Assembly: GCF_000013185.1 (NCBI RefSeq) | Contig: NC_007984.1 | Coordinates: forward strand, 114,266 to 137,900 | Length of the DNA: 23,635 bases | Source of the DNA: Baumannia cicadellinicola str. Hc (Homalodisca coagulata) | Lineage (GTDB): Bacteria > Pseudomonadota > Gammaproteobacteria > Enterobacterales > Enterobacteriaceae | Direction: 5' to 3' | Shown: piece by piece, positions 7,822 to 17,135 of the stretch | How positions within the stretch are numbered: the first letter of the stretch is position 1 | Layout: the number at the start of each line of letters is the position of its first letter | Translations under genes and position numbers: made by a program | The notes under the pieces: generated by a model | Told to the model about the DNA's origin: nothing | Database searches by the model: none | Seen by the model: only the letters and a program-made list of their open reading frames with translations

Positions 7822-8436
7822 ATGCTTTATATTATATCTGCCCCTAGTGGCACAGGAAAATCGAGTCTTCTCCAAGCATTACTGAGAACTAAACGGTTAC
7901 CACTACACGAAATAAGGATATCTATTTCTCATACTACTCGTGCTATGCGTCCAGGTGAAATAAATGGTCAACACTACTACTTTATTTCAGTAGAAGAATT
8001 TGAGAAACTAATAGATCAAGATGCTTTCTTGGAATATGCTAGAGTATTTAATCATTATTACGGTACCTTACGCCAGGAAGTTGATAGCATTTTAATAAAT
8101 AGTGTTGATATTTTACTTGATATTGATTGGCAGGGTGCAAAGCAAATTTATGCTATAAGAAAAGATGTACGAAGTATATTCATTATACCACCATCAAAAG
8201 ATGAGCTACATCGCCGCTTACATAAGCGTGGACAGGATCAAGAAGAAGTTATTAACCAACGTATATCTCAAGCAGTAGCAGAAATGATTCATTATACCGA
8301 ATATGATTACCTAATTATTAATGATGACTTTCATACAGCATTGTCTGATCTTAACACAATTATTTGTGCTGAACAGCTTCACATGAACAATCAGAAAATA
8401 CGTTATAAGACATTAATTAGTCGGTTATTACAATAA
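7822..8436 (+). CDS. gmk: Guanylate kinase
   Basis: Converts GMP and ATP to GDP and ADP, a required step of GTP and dGTP supply in the cytoplasm. The product has 204 aa (E. coli 207) and starts [20 protein letters not shown] with the P-loop GTGKSS at residues 10-15. The [22 protein letters not shown]-binding segment and the lid region follow in normal order, and the rest aligns to the C-terminus. An in-frame stop (7816-7818) just upstream of the ATG fixes the start, so the few extra N-terminal residues of E. coli Gmk are missing. No strong Shine-Dalgarno is seen. rpoZ follows after 72 bases, as in E. coli. Confidence 0.97.
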   Translation: MLYIISAPSGTGKSSLLQALLRTKRLPLHEIRISISHTTRAMRPGEINGQHYYFISVEEFEKLIDQDAFLEYARVFNHYYGTLRQEVDSILINSVDILLDIDWQGAKQIYAIRKDVRSIFIIPPSKDELHRRLHKRGQDQEEVINQRISQAVAEMIHYTEYDYLIINDDFHTALSDLNTIICAEQLHMNNQKIRYKTLISRLLQ

Positions 8437-8508
8437 TAAATAATAGAACCTTTATTATAAGTAGCATTATTTTGATTAAAATAATAGGATATTTTGTGGA
8501 GATTATTT

Positions 8509-8706
8509 ATGGCACGTATCACTGTACAAGACGCGGTTGAAAAAATAGGTAATCGCTTTAATCTCGTGCTCATAGCAGCTCGTAGAGCTCGCCAAATTCA
8601 GATAAATGGCAAAGATCCATTAGTTCCGGAAAAAAATGATAAATCTACTGTCATCGCCCTCAGAGAAATCGAACAAGGTTTAATTGGTAATCAAATTATA
8701 GATTGA
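8509..8706 (+). CDS. rpoZ: RNA polymerase omega subunit, C-terminally shortened
   Basis: Omega clamps the beta' subunit and aids polymerase assembly; with beta' it forms a ppGpp site in E. coli. The ATG at 8509 follows GTGGAG at about 8 bases and gives the exact E. coli start [21 protein letters not shown] farther upstream at 8494 is rejected. The product has 65 aa against 91 in E. coli and ends after [11 protein letters not shown]. The conserved core (residues 1-60) is kept and the variable, acidic Gln/Glu-rich tail is gone. Downstream in E. coli come spoT and trmH before recG; here both are missing from the 296-base gap 8707-9002, where I see no remnant. Confidence 0.95.
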   Translation: MARITVQDAVEKIGNRFNLVLIAARRARQIQINGKDPLVPEKNDKSTVIALREIEQGLIGNQIID

Positions 8707-9002
8707 AATAATTTTCTTCCAGATAAAAAGCTAAATTATTACTCATTTCTAAAATAAATAACTATATTAATACAATAATTAAAAATTACATTATTATAAA
8801 ATGATAATTTTATCAGTACCATATATAAGATATATCAGTAACAATAGCTTATATATTAAGTAAATAACATTTACTTATTAGTGGTTTCTAATTTGCAGTT
8901 AGGTTATAGATAGTTATTAACACAGTATAAATGCAAATTACTAGCAAATTATTGACGTAATAATTAGAACATATACTTGTGCTTAAAATTAGGAGTAATA
9001 AC

Positions 9003-11102
9003 ATGACCGGATATTGTCGACTGAGAAATATACCACTCACGGCACTATACGGAGTCGGTACAAACTTAATTAATAAGCTAACTAAATTAGGATTAGAGAA
9101 CTTACAAGATGTACTTTTGCATTTACCTACCCGCTATGAAGATAGAACAAAAATTTTCCTCATTAGGAATGCACCAATAGGTAAATTTATCACTATACAA
9201 GGTATAGTATTAGATAGCCAGATATCTATTAATATACATCGAAAAAGCATATTAAATTGCCGCTTACAGGATGATAGCGGAGTTCTTACCATATTATTTT
9301 TTAACGGTAATTTAGCAATGAAAAAAGGATTATGTCCTGGAAAATTAGTTACTGCCTATGGAAAAATTTACCTTGAGAAAAAAGGTGCACGTATGATTCA
9401 TCCTGAATACTGCATACATAGTAATAGACAAGGTAATAAACTATTGTCATCACTTACCCCGATCTATCCAACTACTAAAGGAGTAGATCAAACAACATTA
9501 CGAGCAATTACTGACCAAGCACTAAAGTTCTTAGACCAAACTACGGTTTCTGAATTATTACCTCCTCAGTTAAGTAGTGGATTAATGAGCTTATCCGAGG
9601 CACTACATAATTTACATCGACCACCAACTAATATTTCCATAAGTGATCTAAAGCTTGGTCTTTATCCTGCACAGCGTAGACTAATTTTAGAAGAACTAAT
9701 CGCTTATTATCTTAGTCTACTATCTGCTAGAACAGTAGAAAAAAAACTGCTTGCATTACCGCTTAATAATAAAACTGATCTAATTCAGTGTTTTATTTCA
9801 TCATTACCTTTCTCGCTTACTATTGCACAGCAAAGAGCAGTAATGGAAATAGATCAAGATCTAGCCCGTAATATTCCTATGATGCGATTATTACAAGGAG
9901 ATGTTGGTTCTGGTAAAACCTTAGTCGCAGCGTTAGCTGCATTACGTGCTATTAGTAACTCAAGTCAAGTAGTTTTAATGACGCCAACAGAACTACTAGC
10001 TGAACAACATACAAAAAATTTCTGTAATTGGTTTACACCACTTGGTATTACGGTTAGTTGGCTAACAGGAAAACAAAAAGGAAAAATACGTGAAGCACAA
10101 TTAGAATCTATTGCATCTGGTCATGTAGCTATGGTAGTTGGTACCCAAGCGCTATTCCAAAAAAAGGTACAATTTTCTAGGTTATCACTAGTAATTATTG
10201 ATGAACAACATCGTTTTGGTGTCCACCAACGACTGACTTTATGGGAAAAAGGTAGCCAGCATGGTTTTCAACCACATCAGCTGATTCTAACAGCTACACC
10301 AATCCCTAGAACATTAGCAATGACTACTTCTTGTATTAATTTCGATACTTCAGTTATAGATGAGCTACCATCAGGACGTGTACCAGTTACCACAATTGCG
10401 ATTACAAATAATCGTCGTCATGAAATTATTCAGCGTCTTGAAAAACTATGTTTACAGGATAAACGTCAGGTCTATTGGGTATGTACTAGAATTGAAAAAT
10501 CAACACAACGAGAGTTGCAATCAGTAAAAGCTACTTGGGAAGAAATAAGAAGTTATCTACCTGAGTTACAAATAGGTTTAATACATGGCAGGATGAAAGC
10601 ACAGGAAAAGCAACAACTAATGCAGGCATTTCAAGCTGGCAAAATAAGATTACTAGTAGCAACTACAGTAATAGAAGTTGGAGTAGATATTCCCAATGCT
10701 AGCTTGATAATTATAGAAAACGCGGAACGTTTAGGCCTTGCACAATTACATCAGCTCCGAGGTCGTGTCGGACGTGCTATAGTAGCTTCTCATTGTGTAC
10801 TAATTTATAATTCACCTTTGAATAAAGCCGCTCAACAACGAATAAAAATTATTCGTGATAGTAATAATGGCTTTGTTATTGCACAACATGACTTAGATAT
10901 TCGTGGTCCTGGTAAATTATTTGGTACTCGCCAAACGGGACAAACTGAATTTAGAATACTAGATTTATCTAGAGACCAAGCTCTAATATTAGAGGTACAG
11001 GAATTTATAAATGATATTCATCAACATTTTCCTGAAATAGCACAAGCATTAATTAAACGCTGGATACCTAATCATATTAGCTATCGTTACACACAAGCAT
11101 AA
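9003..11102 (+). CDS. recG: ATP-dependent DNA helicase RecG
   Basis: RecG unwinds stalled forks and Holliday junctions and helps rescue replication. The ATG at 9003, with AGGAG 7 bases upstream, gives 699 aa (E. coli 693) and matches the E. coli N-terminus; a GTG at 8979 is rejected. The N-terminal wedge/OB region (about residues 1-270) includes LLHLPTRYEDRT. Helicase motifs follow: Walker A GDVGSGKT near 300, DEQH, TATPIPRTLA, TTVIEVGVD and QLRGRVGR, with the C-terminal DLDIRGPGKLFGTRQTG. All look intact. It is predicted to be functional and is of normal length, unlike several replication proteins in this window. Its partner SSB also keeps the acidic tip that RecG binds. Confidence 0.97.
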   Translation: MTGYCRLRNIPLTALYGVGTNLINKLTKLGLENLQDVLLHLPTRYEDRTKIFLIRNAPIGKFITIQGIVLDSQISINIHRKSILNCRLQDDSGVLTILFFNGNLAMKKGLCPGKLVTAYGKIYLEKKGARMIHPEYCIHSNRQGNKLLSSLTPIYPTTKGVDQTTLRAITDQALKFLDQTTVSELLPPQLSSGLMSLSEALHNLHRPPTNISISDLKLGLYPAQRRLILEELIAYYLSLLSARTVEKKLLALPLNNKTDLIQCFISSLPFSLTIAQQRAVMEIDQDLARNIPMMRLLQGDVGSGKTLVAALAALRAISNSSQVVLMTPTELLAEQHTKNFCNWFTPLGITVSWLTGKQKGKIREAQLESIASGHVAMVVGTQALFQKKVQFSRLSLVIIDEQHRFGVHQRLTLWEKGSQHGFQPHQLILTATPIPRTLAMTTSCINFDTSVIDELPSGRVPVTTIAITNNRRHEIIQRLEKLCLQDKRQVYWVCTRIEKSTQRELQSVKATWEEIRSYLPELQIGLIHGRMKAQEKQQLMQAFQAGKIRLLVATTVIEVGVDIPNASLIIIENAERLGLAQLHQLRGRVGRAIVASHCVLIYNSPLNKAAQQRIKIIRDSNNGFVIAQHDLDIRGPGKLFGTRQTGQTEFRILDLSRDQALILEVQEFINDIHQHFPEIAQALIKRWIPNHISYRYTQA

Positions 11103-11159
11103 AACTATACTACATAATAGTTTATATGTTTTATGCATATCAATAAAGGATAAAAATTA

Positions 11160-11768
11160 TTGATTCATAAATATGATTATCATAAAACACATTTTTTATT
11201 TAGTACATCATGCATTAAGAATCTACTATATAATGTTAGTAAAGAAATAGCTTTTACAGGGAGCTCGAATGTTGGCAAATCTAGTGTAATTAATACCTTA
11301 ACTAATCAAAAAAATCTAGCTAGAACGAGTAAAAAACCAGGTAGTACTAAAACAGTCAATGTCTTTGAGGTTGAACCTGGTGTTAATCTTATTGACTTAC
11401 CAGGTTATGGTTATGTTACGATGCCTGTTGCACTAAAATATCATTGGCAGCATGATTTAATTTACTTTTTGCAAAAATGTACAAACTTAAAAGGTTTAGT
11501 AGTACTGATGGATATCAGGCACCCAATGAAATTCTTAGATAAATATATAATACAGTGTGCAATAGAAAATAAAATTCAAGTATTCATTCTATTAAATAAA
11601 GCAGATAAGATGAATGCTTATGCATGTAACACTCAGTATCATACTGTACAACAACATCTATCTAATTTAGAAAGTAATATAAAAATAACTTTATTCTCAT
11701 CAGTAACAAAGCTAGGAATCAAAAAGCTAAAAGCTCAATTAGATAGCTGGTTTAGTATTGTATCTTAG
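11160..11768 (+). CDS. engB: Ribosome biogenesis GTPase EngB (YihA/YsxC)
   Basis: Circularly conserved small GTPase needed for 50S subunit assembly. The product has 202 aa (E. coli 210). G motifs: G1 GSSNVGKS (34-41), the G2 region PGSTKTVN, G3 DLPGYGY (79-85) and G4 NKAD (146-149), then SSVTKLGIKKL as the G5-like end. The start is TTG 11160-11162 with AAGGA 9 bases upstream; no ATG gives the expected N-terminus THF. The C-terminal acidic tail of E. coli YihA is missing. It converges with polA, as in E. coli, where the spf small RNA lies between the two. Confidence 0.95.
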   Translation: MIHKYDYHKTHFLFSTSCIKNLLYNVSKEIAFTGSSNVGKSSVINTLTNQKNLARTSKKPGSTKTVNVFEVEPGVNLIDLPGYGYVTMPVALKYHWQHDLIYFLQKCTNLKGLVVLMDIRHPMKFLDKYIIQCAIENKIQVFILLNKADKMNAYACNTQYHTVQQHLSNLESNIKITLFSSVTKLGIKKLKAQLDSWFSIVS

Positions 11769-11951
11769 TATAATTTAATATTCAATAGCTTATATATGCA
11801 ATTTATGTAAAATATATTATTTATATATATGATATATTATAATATTAACACTTATAATATTGATATTATCATAGATAACAAATATAAGTTAATAACGCTG
11901 CTATATTGTCATTTAGTTATAAGTAAATTCCTACCTTTTAGTTTTTTACTG

Positions 11952-11969
11952 GTACATAAAATTATGTAC
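11952..11969. repeat. Inverted repeat between convergent engB and polA
   Basis: GTACATAA and TTATGTAC pair perfectly around AA, and outer CCTTTT (11934-11939) and AAAAGG (11974-11979) can extend the fold. No T-run follows the stem on either strand, so it is not a classic intrinsic terminator, though it sits where a two-way terminator would be useful. The remainder of the 314-base spacer (11769-12082) shows no gene. I could not find a Spot 42 (spf) equivalent on the polA strand. Confidence 0.4.
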
Positions 11970-12082
11970 TACAAAAAGGTCAATATTTTATCTAGAAAAA
12001 ACTACTAAACATATTCCTACTACCTAAACTAATCATTTACTACTTTAGTGAAGTGATAGCATAAATTAATGGATAATTTGTG

Positions 12083-13003
12083 TTAACTAGTTTTTCCAAT
12101 TATTTTGTTACTTGAAAGTGCTGCCTTATTATAAGGAAATTGAGCTGACTGTAATTGTAGAATCCAGCGCTTAAATTCATAGTGCTTGAATAACTTTATT
12201 AGTTGATTATAATCTGGTTCTTTAACTATTAGTTGGTCATAAGTAATATCTAGCATTACATTAGTTCTAATCGTAGCTAATTGGTAAGAAAGAAATGCTT
12301 TTTCACGGTAATTATCTAGCTTAGTAGCTAAATTTTTATTTCTGCATAAATTGAAATGATTCAACTTGTGTAGATTCTGATATAAAAATTTTAACCCTCC
12401 GAATTGTTGGAGAAGAATTTTAGCCGTTTTTTTACCTATACCAGGTACCCCAGGTATATTATCTGATTTATCGCCTACTAGTGCAATATAATCAATAATT
12501 AGTTCTGGTAGCACACCAAATTTTTTTTGGACCTCTTTAGGTCCTAGACGCATATTCATTGTACTATTAAATAAATGAATTTTTGGCGAAACTAGCTGTG
12601 CCATATCTTTATCACCAGTGCTAATCAAAACATTAATATTATTACACATAGCTTGATGTGCCAGAGTACCAATCACATCATCTGATTCAACACCTTTGAC
12701 CACTAGTAATGGTAAACCCATTGATTGAATTATTTTATATAATGGATCTATCTGACAAGATAAATCTTTAGACATTCTTGTACGGTTTAATTTATAATCG
12801 TGAAATATTTTATGACGGAAATTTTGACCATAAGCATCAAAAATAATTGCTATACTGCTAGTACTATATTGCTTAAATAAACTATTAAGCATATTAATTA
12901 CACCGTATATTGCACCAGTAGGTTCCCCTAAGTTATTCGTTAAAAGGGGAAATGCATGATAAGCACGATAAAGATAAAACGAACCATCTACAAGTAGTAA
13001 CAT
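12083..13003 (-). CDS. polA: DNA polymerase I reduced to its 5'-3' exonuclease domain
   Basis: The 306-aa product matches only the N-terminal third of E. coli Pol I (928 aa), the flap exonuclease that removes RNA primers. Metal-ligand aspartates are present: D6 in LLVDGS, D56 in FDAYG, D108/D109 in ESDD, D131/D133 in STGDKD, and D178/D181 in GDKSDN. The helix-hairpin-helix GVPGIGKKTA follows. It ends soon after YEFKRWILQL with a normal stop; the 3'-5' exonuclease and polymerase domains are absent. Buchnera and some other endosymbionts are known to carry the same short form. The N-terminus lacks a few residues of E. coli Pol I. It is divergent from dnaX across 195 bases. Confidence 0.95.
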   Translation of the reverse strand: MLLLVDGSFYLYRAYHAFPLLTNNLGEPTGAIYGVINMLNSLFKQYSTSSIAIIFDAYGQNFRHKIFHDYKLNRTRMSKDLSCQIDPLYKIIQSMGLPLLVVKGVESDDVIGTLAHQAMCNNINVLISTGDKDMAQLVSPKIHLFNSTMNMRLGPKEVQKKFGVLPELIIDYIALVGDKSDNIPGVPGIGKKTAKILLQQFGGLKFLYQNLHKLNHFNLCRNKNLATKLDNYREKAFLSYQLATIRTNVMLDITYDQLIVKEPDYNQLIKLFKHYEFKRWILQLQSAQFPYNKAALSSNKIIGKTS

Positions 13004-13198
13004 AATTTTCTAAAAAAACATAAAGAACATCAAATAATAAATTTATTATTTATTAAGATTATAATAGCACAGATATTTTAATCTATTACTTCAAATCTTG
13101 AATGTAGCTATAGTTAGTGACTAATAAGCATTAAATTATAGTAATTATGTTAAGATAAAATTTATGCATTTAATATTAGAATAAATTGTTCATTAATT

Positions 13199-14353
13199 AT
13201 GAGTAGCTATAAGGTACTTGCCCGTAAGTGGCGTCCACAAAAATTTACTGATGTAGTTGGTCAGGAACATGTTATTACAGCACTTACTAATAGCTTTTTG
13301 CTAGGTAGAATTCATCATGCCTATTTATTCTCTGGAACACGTGGAGTAGGCAAAACTACTATAGCTCGTTTACTTGCAAAAGGGCTTAATTGTCAGGATG
13401 GTATAACAACTAATCCTTGTAACAAGTGTAATAATTGTCGTGATATTTCGCAGAATAGTTTTATCGATTTAATTGAGATTGATGCTGCTTCACGTACTAA
13501 GGTAGAAGATACTCGTGAAATTTTAGATAATCTTCAATATGCTCCAGTTTATGGACGATTTAAGGTTTATTTAATTGATGAAGTACATATGTTATCTCGT
13601 TATAGTTTTAACGCTCTGTTAAAAACACTAGAAGAACCACCAGTACATATAAAATTTATACTAGCTACTACTGATCTACACAAAATACCTATGACTATTT
13701 TATCTCGTTGCCTTCAGTTTCATCTAAAGCCTCTGAGTGTTAATCAAATATGTAATCAATTAAAATATATATTAATTTCAGAAAAAATTCATGTAGAGCA
13801 ATATGCGTTACATCTGTTAGCTCGTGCTGCAGATGGTAGTATGCGTGATGCACTTAGCCTAACTGATCAAGCTATTGCTATAGGTCAAGGAAATATTAGT
13901 TATAAAATTGTTTGTATGATGCTTGGTACTATAAACGCTGAGCAATCAATATTATTGCTAGAAGCCTTAGTTAGCGCTGATAGTCAAAGGGTCATGGAAT
14001 ATATAGCTGAATTTTCTACCTTAAGTATTAACTGGGATAAACTATTAGTAGACATGTTATCTCTTGTACACAGTATTGCTATGAGTCAGTTATTATCTAC
14101 AGACATTAATAATACTTATTATATAGATCAAATATTACCTCGACTTCGTCAGTTAGTACAGAACATTAAACAAGAAGATTTACAGTTATATTATCAAATT
14201 TTACTTATTGGTCGTAAAGAACTACCCTATGCTCCAGATCCACGCATGGGAGTAGAAATGACGATGTTACGGGCACTTAATTTTTATCCGTTACTAAATA
14301 CTCAGCCTAACTTTCCTGTGCATAACAGGAGTAACGACCCAACAGTATCGTAA
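13199..14353 (+). CDS. dnaX: DNA polymerase III clamp-loader subunit, gamma length only
   Basis: ATPase of the clamp loader that places the beta clamp on DNA. The 384-aa product holds domains I-III: Walker A GTRGVGKT (46-53), the zinc module with Cys 65, 74, 77 and 80, Walker B LIDEVH, the sensor and arginine-finger motif LSRC, and the collar domain through MGVEMTMLRALNFYP. It then ends after about 20 more residues. E. coli makes a 643-aa tau and a 431-aa gamma by frameshifting; here there is no tau-specific domain IV-V and no A-rich slippery heptamer near the end. The start ATG has no clear Shine-Dalgarno. The next gene, ybaB, is the usual neighbour. Confidence 0.95.
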   Translation: MSSYKVLARKWRPQKFTDVVGQEHVITALTNSFLLGRIHHAYLFSGTRGVGKTTIARLLAKGLNCQDGITTNPCNKCNNCRDISQNSFIDLIEIDAASRTKVEDTREILDNLQYAPVYGRFKVYLIDEVHMLSRYSFNALLKTLEEPPVHIKFILATTDLHKIPMTILSRCLQFHLKPLSVNQICNQLKYILISEKIHVEQYALHLLARAADGSMRDALSLTDQAIAIGQGNISYKIVCMMLGTINAEQSILLLEALVSADSQRVMEYIAEFSTLSINWDKLLVDMLSLVHSIAMSQLLSTDINNTYYIDQILPRLRQLVQNIKQEDLQLYYQILLIGRKELPYAPDPRMGVEMTMLRALNFYPLLNTQPNFPVHNRSNDPTVS

Positions 14354-14495
14354 GTTATTTTATAATAATAAAACCATAGTAACTATTTTTAGTAGCAAAA
14401 TGACCAAGATAATAGAAAAGCATAATATTAAATCTCGTAAACTAGCTATGACATGATAATTATTCAATTAATCGAAAATCTAGAATAGAAAAGAA

Positions 14496-14524
14496 ACCTG
14501 TAAAATACAGGATTGCTTTTGTTT
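14496..14524 (+). terminator. Possible intrinsic terminator after dnaX
   Basis: CCTGTA and TACAGG form a 6-bp stem with an AAA loop (14496-14510), followed by the T-rich stretch ATTGCTTTTGTTTT. It lies 142 bases after the dnaX stop, in the 274-base spacer before ybaB. Confidence 0.45.
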
Positions 14525-14627
14525 TACAGAGTAAATTTAAAGTTTCTAACTAATTAGAACTAAATTAATATTTATTGTTGTGTAAATAGCTATATTTAAA
14601 CGAGATATAATATAGAGAGATAATGCT

Positions 14628-14966
14628 ATGTTTAGTAAAAGTGGTATGAGTGACCTAATGAAACATGCTCAGAGAATGCAAGAACAAATGCAACAAATGC
14701 AAGGAGAAATAGCTAAACTAGAAGTGAACGGAGAATCTGGTGCCGGATTAGTGAAAGTTACTATTAATGGTGTCTATCATTGTCGACGGGTAGAAATAGA
14801 TTCGAGTTTACTTCAAGATGATAAAGATATGTTAGAAGATTTAATTACAGCTGCATTTAATGATGCTGTTCGCCGTATTACGGAAATCAAAAAGGATAAG
14901 ATGACATCTTTATCTAGTAGTCTACAAATGCCGTTAGGTTTCAACTGGAATATGCCCTTTTTATAG
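14628..14966 (+). CDS. ybaB: Nucleoid-associated protein, YbaB/EbfC family
   Basis: Small DNA-binding protein found with the nucleoid. The product has 112 aa (E. coli 109). The N-terminal helix is rich in Met and Gln ([20 protein letters not shown]), followed by the conserved [20 protein letters not shown] core and the helix [18 protein letters not shown], ending in a short FNWNMPFL tail. A purine-rich GAGAGA precedes the ATG. In E. coli recR is directly downstream and overlaps functionally in the dnaX-ybaB-recR unit; here recR is missing and htpG follows after 177 bases. Confidence 0.95.
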   Translation: MFSKSGMSDLMKHAQRMQEQMQQMQGEIAKLEVNGESGAGLVKVTINGVYHCRRVEIDSSLLQDDKDMLEDLITAAFNDAVRRITEIKKDKMTSLSSSLQMPLGFNWNMPFL

Positions 14967-15026
14967 ATAATCTACATCATAATTAGTAATTTAAGTTAAT
15001 TATTAACTAAATACTAAATATATAAA

Positions 15027-15061
15027 ATAATTTAAGTAAATTATATATTTTTATTTTTTTT
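15027..15061 (+). terminator. AT-rich intrinsic terminator between ybaB and htpG
   Basis: ATAATTTA and TAAATTAT (15027-15034 and 15037-15044) make an 8-bp stem with an AG loop, followed by ATATTTTTATTTTTTTT. It lies 61 bases after the ybaB stop codon and just before the htpG promoter candidate, a sensible place to separate the two transcripts. Confidence 0.45.
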
Positions 15062-15089
15062 CTTGAAAGACACTTTCCTTACCTTTATG
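15062..15089 (+). promoter_or_regulatory. Candidate heat-shock (sigma-32) promoter of htpG
   Basis: CTTGAAA (15062-15068) is a perfect sigma-32 -35 element. After 13 bases comes CCTTTATG (15082-15089), a weak match to the CCCCATNT -10. It would start transcription roughly 45-50 bases before the htpG ATG. E. coli htpG is a sigma-32 gene, so retained heat-shock control is plausible. Confidence 0.5.
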
Positions 15090-15143
15090 GTCTATCATAT
15101 TTCAACTTTTAGTTGTAATTTTAGATAAATAATAGAGGTAAGT

Positions 15144-17039
15144 ATGATTCTTAAAGAACAAGAAACTCTGGGATTTCAGTCAGAAGTAAAACAATTACTT
15201 AATCTAATGATTCACTCACTTTACTCTAACAAAGAAATTTTTCTACGAGAACTGATTTCTAATGCTTCTGATGCTGCAGATAAATTGCGTTTTCTTGCCT
15301 TAGCAAAACCTGATTTATATGAGGGAAATGGTGAACTATATGTACGTATTATATGTAATAAAGAAAAAAGAACTATTACCATAATAGATAATGGTATAGG
15401 AATGTGCCGTACTGAAGTTATTGATAACCTTGGCACAATTGCAAAATCTGGCACTAAAGCTTTTCTAGAAACTATAGATGTTAAAAATAGCAAAAATAAT
15501 CAGTTAATTGGTCAATTTGGAGTTGGATTTTATTCAGCATTTATTGTTGCACAAAAAGTAATAGTACGTACCCGAGCAGCTGGTGCTAGTGCTGATGAAG
15601 GTGTTCATTGGGAGTCTACTGGTGAAGGAGACTATATAATAGCTGCTATTAATAAGCCAGAACGTGGTACAGAAATCACTCTGTTTTTAAGGGAAGGGGA
15701 AGATGAATTTCTTGATGATTGGCGGATTAAAAATACAATAGGAAAATATTCTGATCATATCACCTTACCTATTGAAATAGCTACTAATTCTGAGAATAAG
15801 AATAATAATATTATTACATGGGAACAAATTAATAAAGCTCAAGCTTTATGGACACGTAATAAAGTAGATGTATCTGATCAAGAATATAAAGATTTCTATA
15901 AGCATCTATACCATGACTCAAATGATCCTATAAGTTGGAGCCATAATCGTGTCGAAGGTCAACAAGAGTATACTAGTTTACTTTATATTCCAGCTTCAGC
16001 TTCTTGGGGAATTTGGAATCGTGATCATAAATATGGCTTAAAACTATATATTAAACGTGTGTTAATAATGGATCACGCAGATTATTTTTTACCTAATTAC
16101 TTACGTTTTGTAAAAGGAATTATAGATTGTAATGATTTACCCCTTAATATCTCACGGGAAATGCTACAACATAACCGGATAACACAAAATTTAAAGAACG
16201 CTATTACTAAACGTATACTTTCGATGTTAGAAAAATTAGCTACACAGAATAATGAACAGTATCAAAATTTCTGGCAGCATTTTGGTTTAGTAATAAAAGA
16301 AGGATTAGCAGAAGATCCAAATAATAGTAAATCTATAGCTAGATTACTTCGTTTTTCTACTACCCATAGCAAAAGTATGGAGCAGAATGTATCACTTGAT
16401 GAATACGTTAGTAGAATAGCAGAACAACAGGAAAAAATTTATTATATTATAGCTGATAGCTATGCTGCAGCAAATAGTAGTCCACATTTAGAGCTATTGC
16501 AAAAAAAAGGTATAGAAGTGTTATTACTTCATGAGAGGATTGATGCTTGGATGATGAATTATCTAATAGAATTTAATGGTAAGTCATTCCAATTAGTTAG
16601 CAAAGCTGATCTAAAGTTAGATAAGTTTCTTAATGAAAATACTACAGAACAGAAAGATATGACAAAAGCGTTCGAACCATTTATCGAGCGAGTTAAAAAA
16701 TATCTTGGTGATCGAATTAAAGAAGTACGTTTAACATATAGTTTAACTGATACTCCTGCTATTGTCACTATAGATTCTAATAATATGACAACACATATGG
16801 CAAAATTAATTGTTGCATCTGGTCAGAATAAACCTGATATCAAATATATATTTGAGCTCAATCCATTGCATCCAATAGTAAAAAAAGTCTCCAATACTGA
16901 TAATGATATATATTTTAGTGAAGTAATAGAACTTTTATTAGATCAAGCGTTATTAGTTGAATGTGGAACACTAGAAAATCCAAACCAGTTTGTCCGTCGC
17001 ATAAACAAATTGCTTAATCATGATACAATAGTTAATTGA
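15144..17039 (+). CDS. htpG: Chaperone HtpG (bacterial Hsp90)
   Basis: ATP-driven dimeric cytoplasmic chaperone. The product has 631 aa (E. coli 624) and aligns over its whole length. The N-terminal ATP site has [14 protein letters not shown] with the catalytic Glu and Mg-binding Asn, DNGIGM, GTIAKSG and [11 protein letters not shown]. The middle domain carries the [16 protein letters not shown] region and [11 protein letters not shown] with its catalytic-loop Arg. The C-terminal dimerisation domain is complete through [29 protein letters not shown] lies about 6 bases before the ATG. adk follows 96 bases downstream on the same strand, as in E. coli. No defect seen. Confidence 0.97.
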   Translation: MILKEQETLGFQSEVKQLLNLMIHSLYSNKEIFLRELISNASDAADKLRFLALAKPDLYEGNGELYVRIICNKEKRTITIIDNGIGMCRTEVIDNLGTIAKSGTKAFLETIDVKNSKNNQLIGQFGVGFYSAFIVAQKVIVRTRAAGASADEGVHWESTGEGDYIIAAINKPERGTEITLFLREGEDEFLDDWRIKNTIGKYSDHITLPIEIATNSENKNNNIITWEQINKAQALWTRNKVDVSDQEYKDFYKHLYHDSNDPISWSHNRVEGQQEYTSLLYIPASASWGIWNRDHKYGLKLYIKRVLIMDHADYFLPNYLRFVKGIIDCNDLPLNISREMLQHNRITQNLKNAITKRILSMLEKLATQNNEQYQNFWQHFGLVIKEGLAEDPNNSKSIARLLRFSTTHSKSMEQNVSLDEYVSRIAEQQEKIYYIIADSYAAANSSPHLELLQKKGIEVLLLHERIDAWMMNYLIEFNGKSFQLVSKADLKLDKFLNENTTEQKDMTKAFEPFIERVKKYLGDRIKEVRLTYSLTDTPAIVTIDSNNMTTHMAKLIVASGQNKPDIKYIFELNPLHPIVKKVSNTDNDIYFSEVIELLLDQALLVECGTLENPNQFVRRINKLLNHDTIVN

Positions 17040-17135
17040 ATGACCTAATAATTTAGGTGAAATTTACTTCATTATGTGAATAACAAAGAGATCTTAATTG
17101 CAATAGATATCTTCTTGAATAAGAGGAAGAGAATA

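Noticed and set aside
8494..8508. TTG start of rpoZ upstream of 8509
   Set aside because: ATG 8509 has a good ribosome-binding site and gives the exact family start MAR; the TTG would place that binding site inside the gene.
11769..12082. Possible Spot 42 (spf) small RNA between polA and engB
   Set aside because: The position fits E. coli, but no spf-like sequence or GC-rich terminator hairpin could be found on the polA strand.
15221..15493. Minus-strand ORFs inside htpG (also 16559-16768) and plus-strand ORFs inside yjcE
   Set aside because: They lie opposite highly conserved coding sequence and show no independent signal such as a binding site or recognisable domain.
17076..17135. GTG start extending adk by 20 residues
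   Set aside because: The family starts at [10 protein letters not shown], and AGAGGA lies just before ATG 17136.
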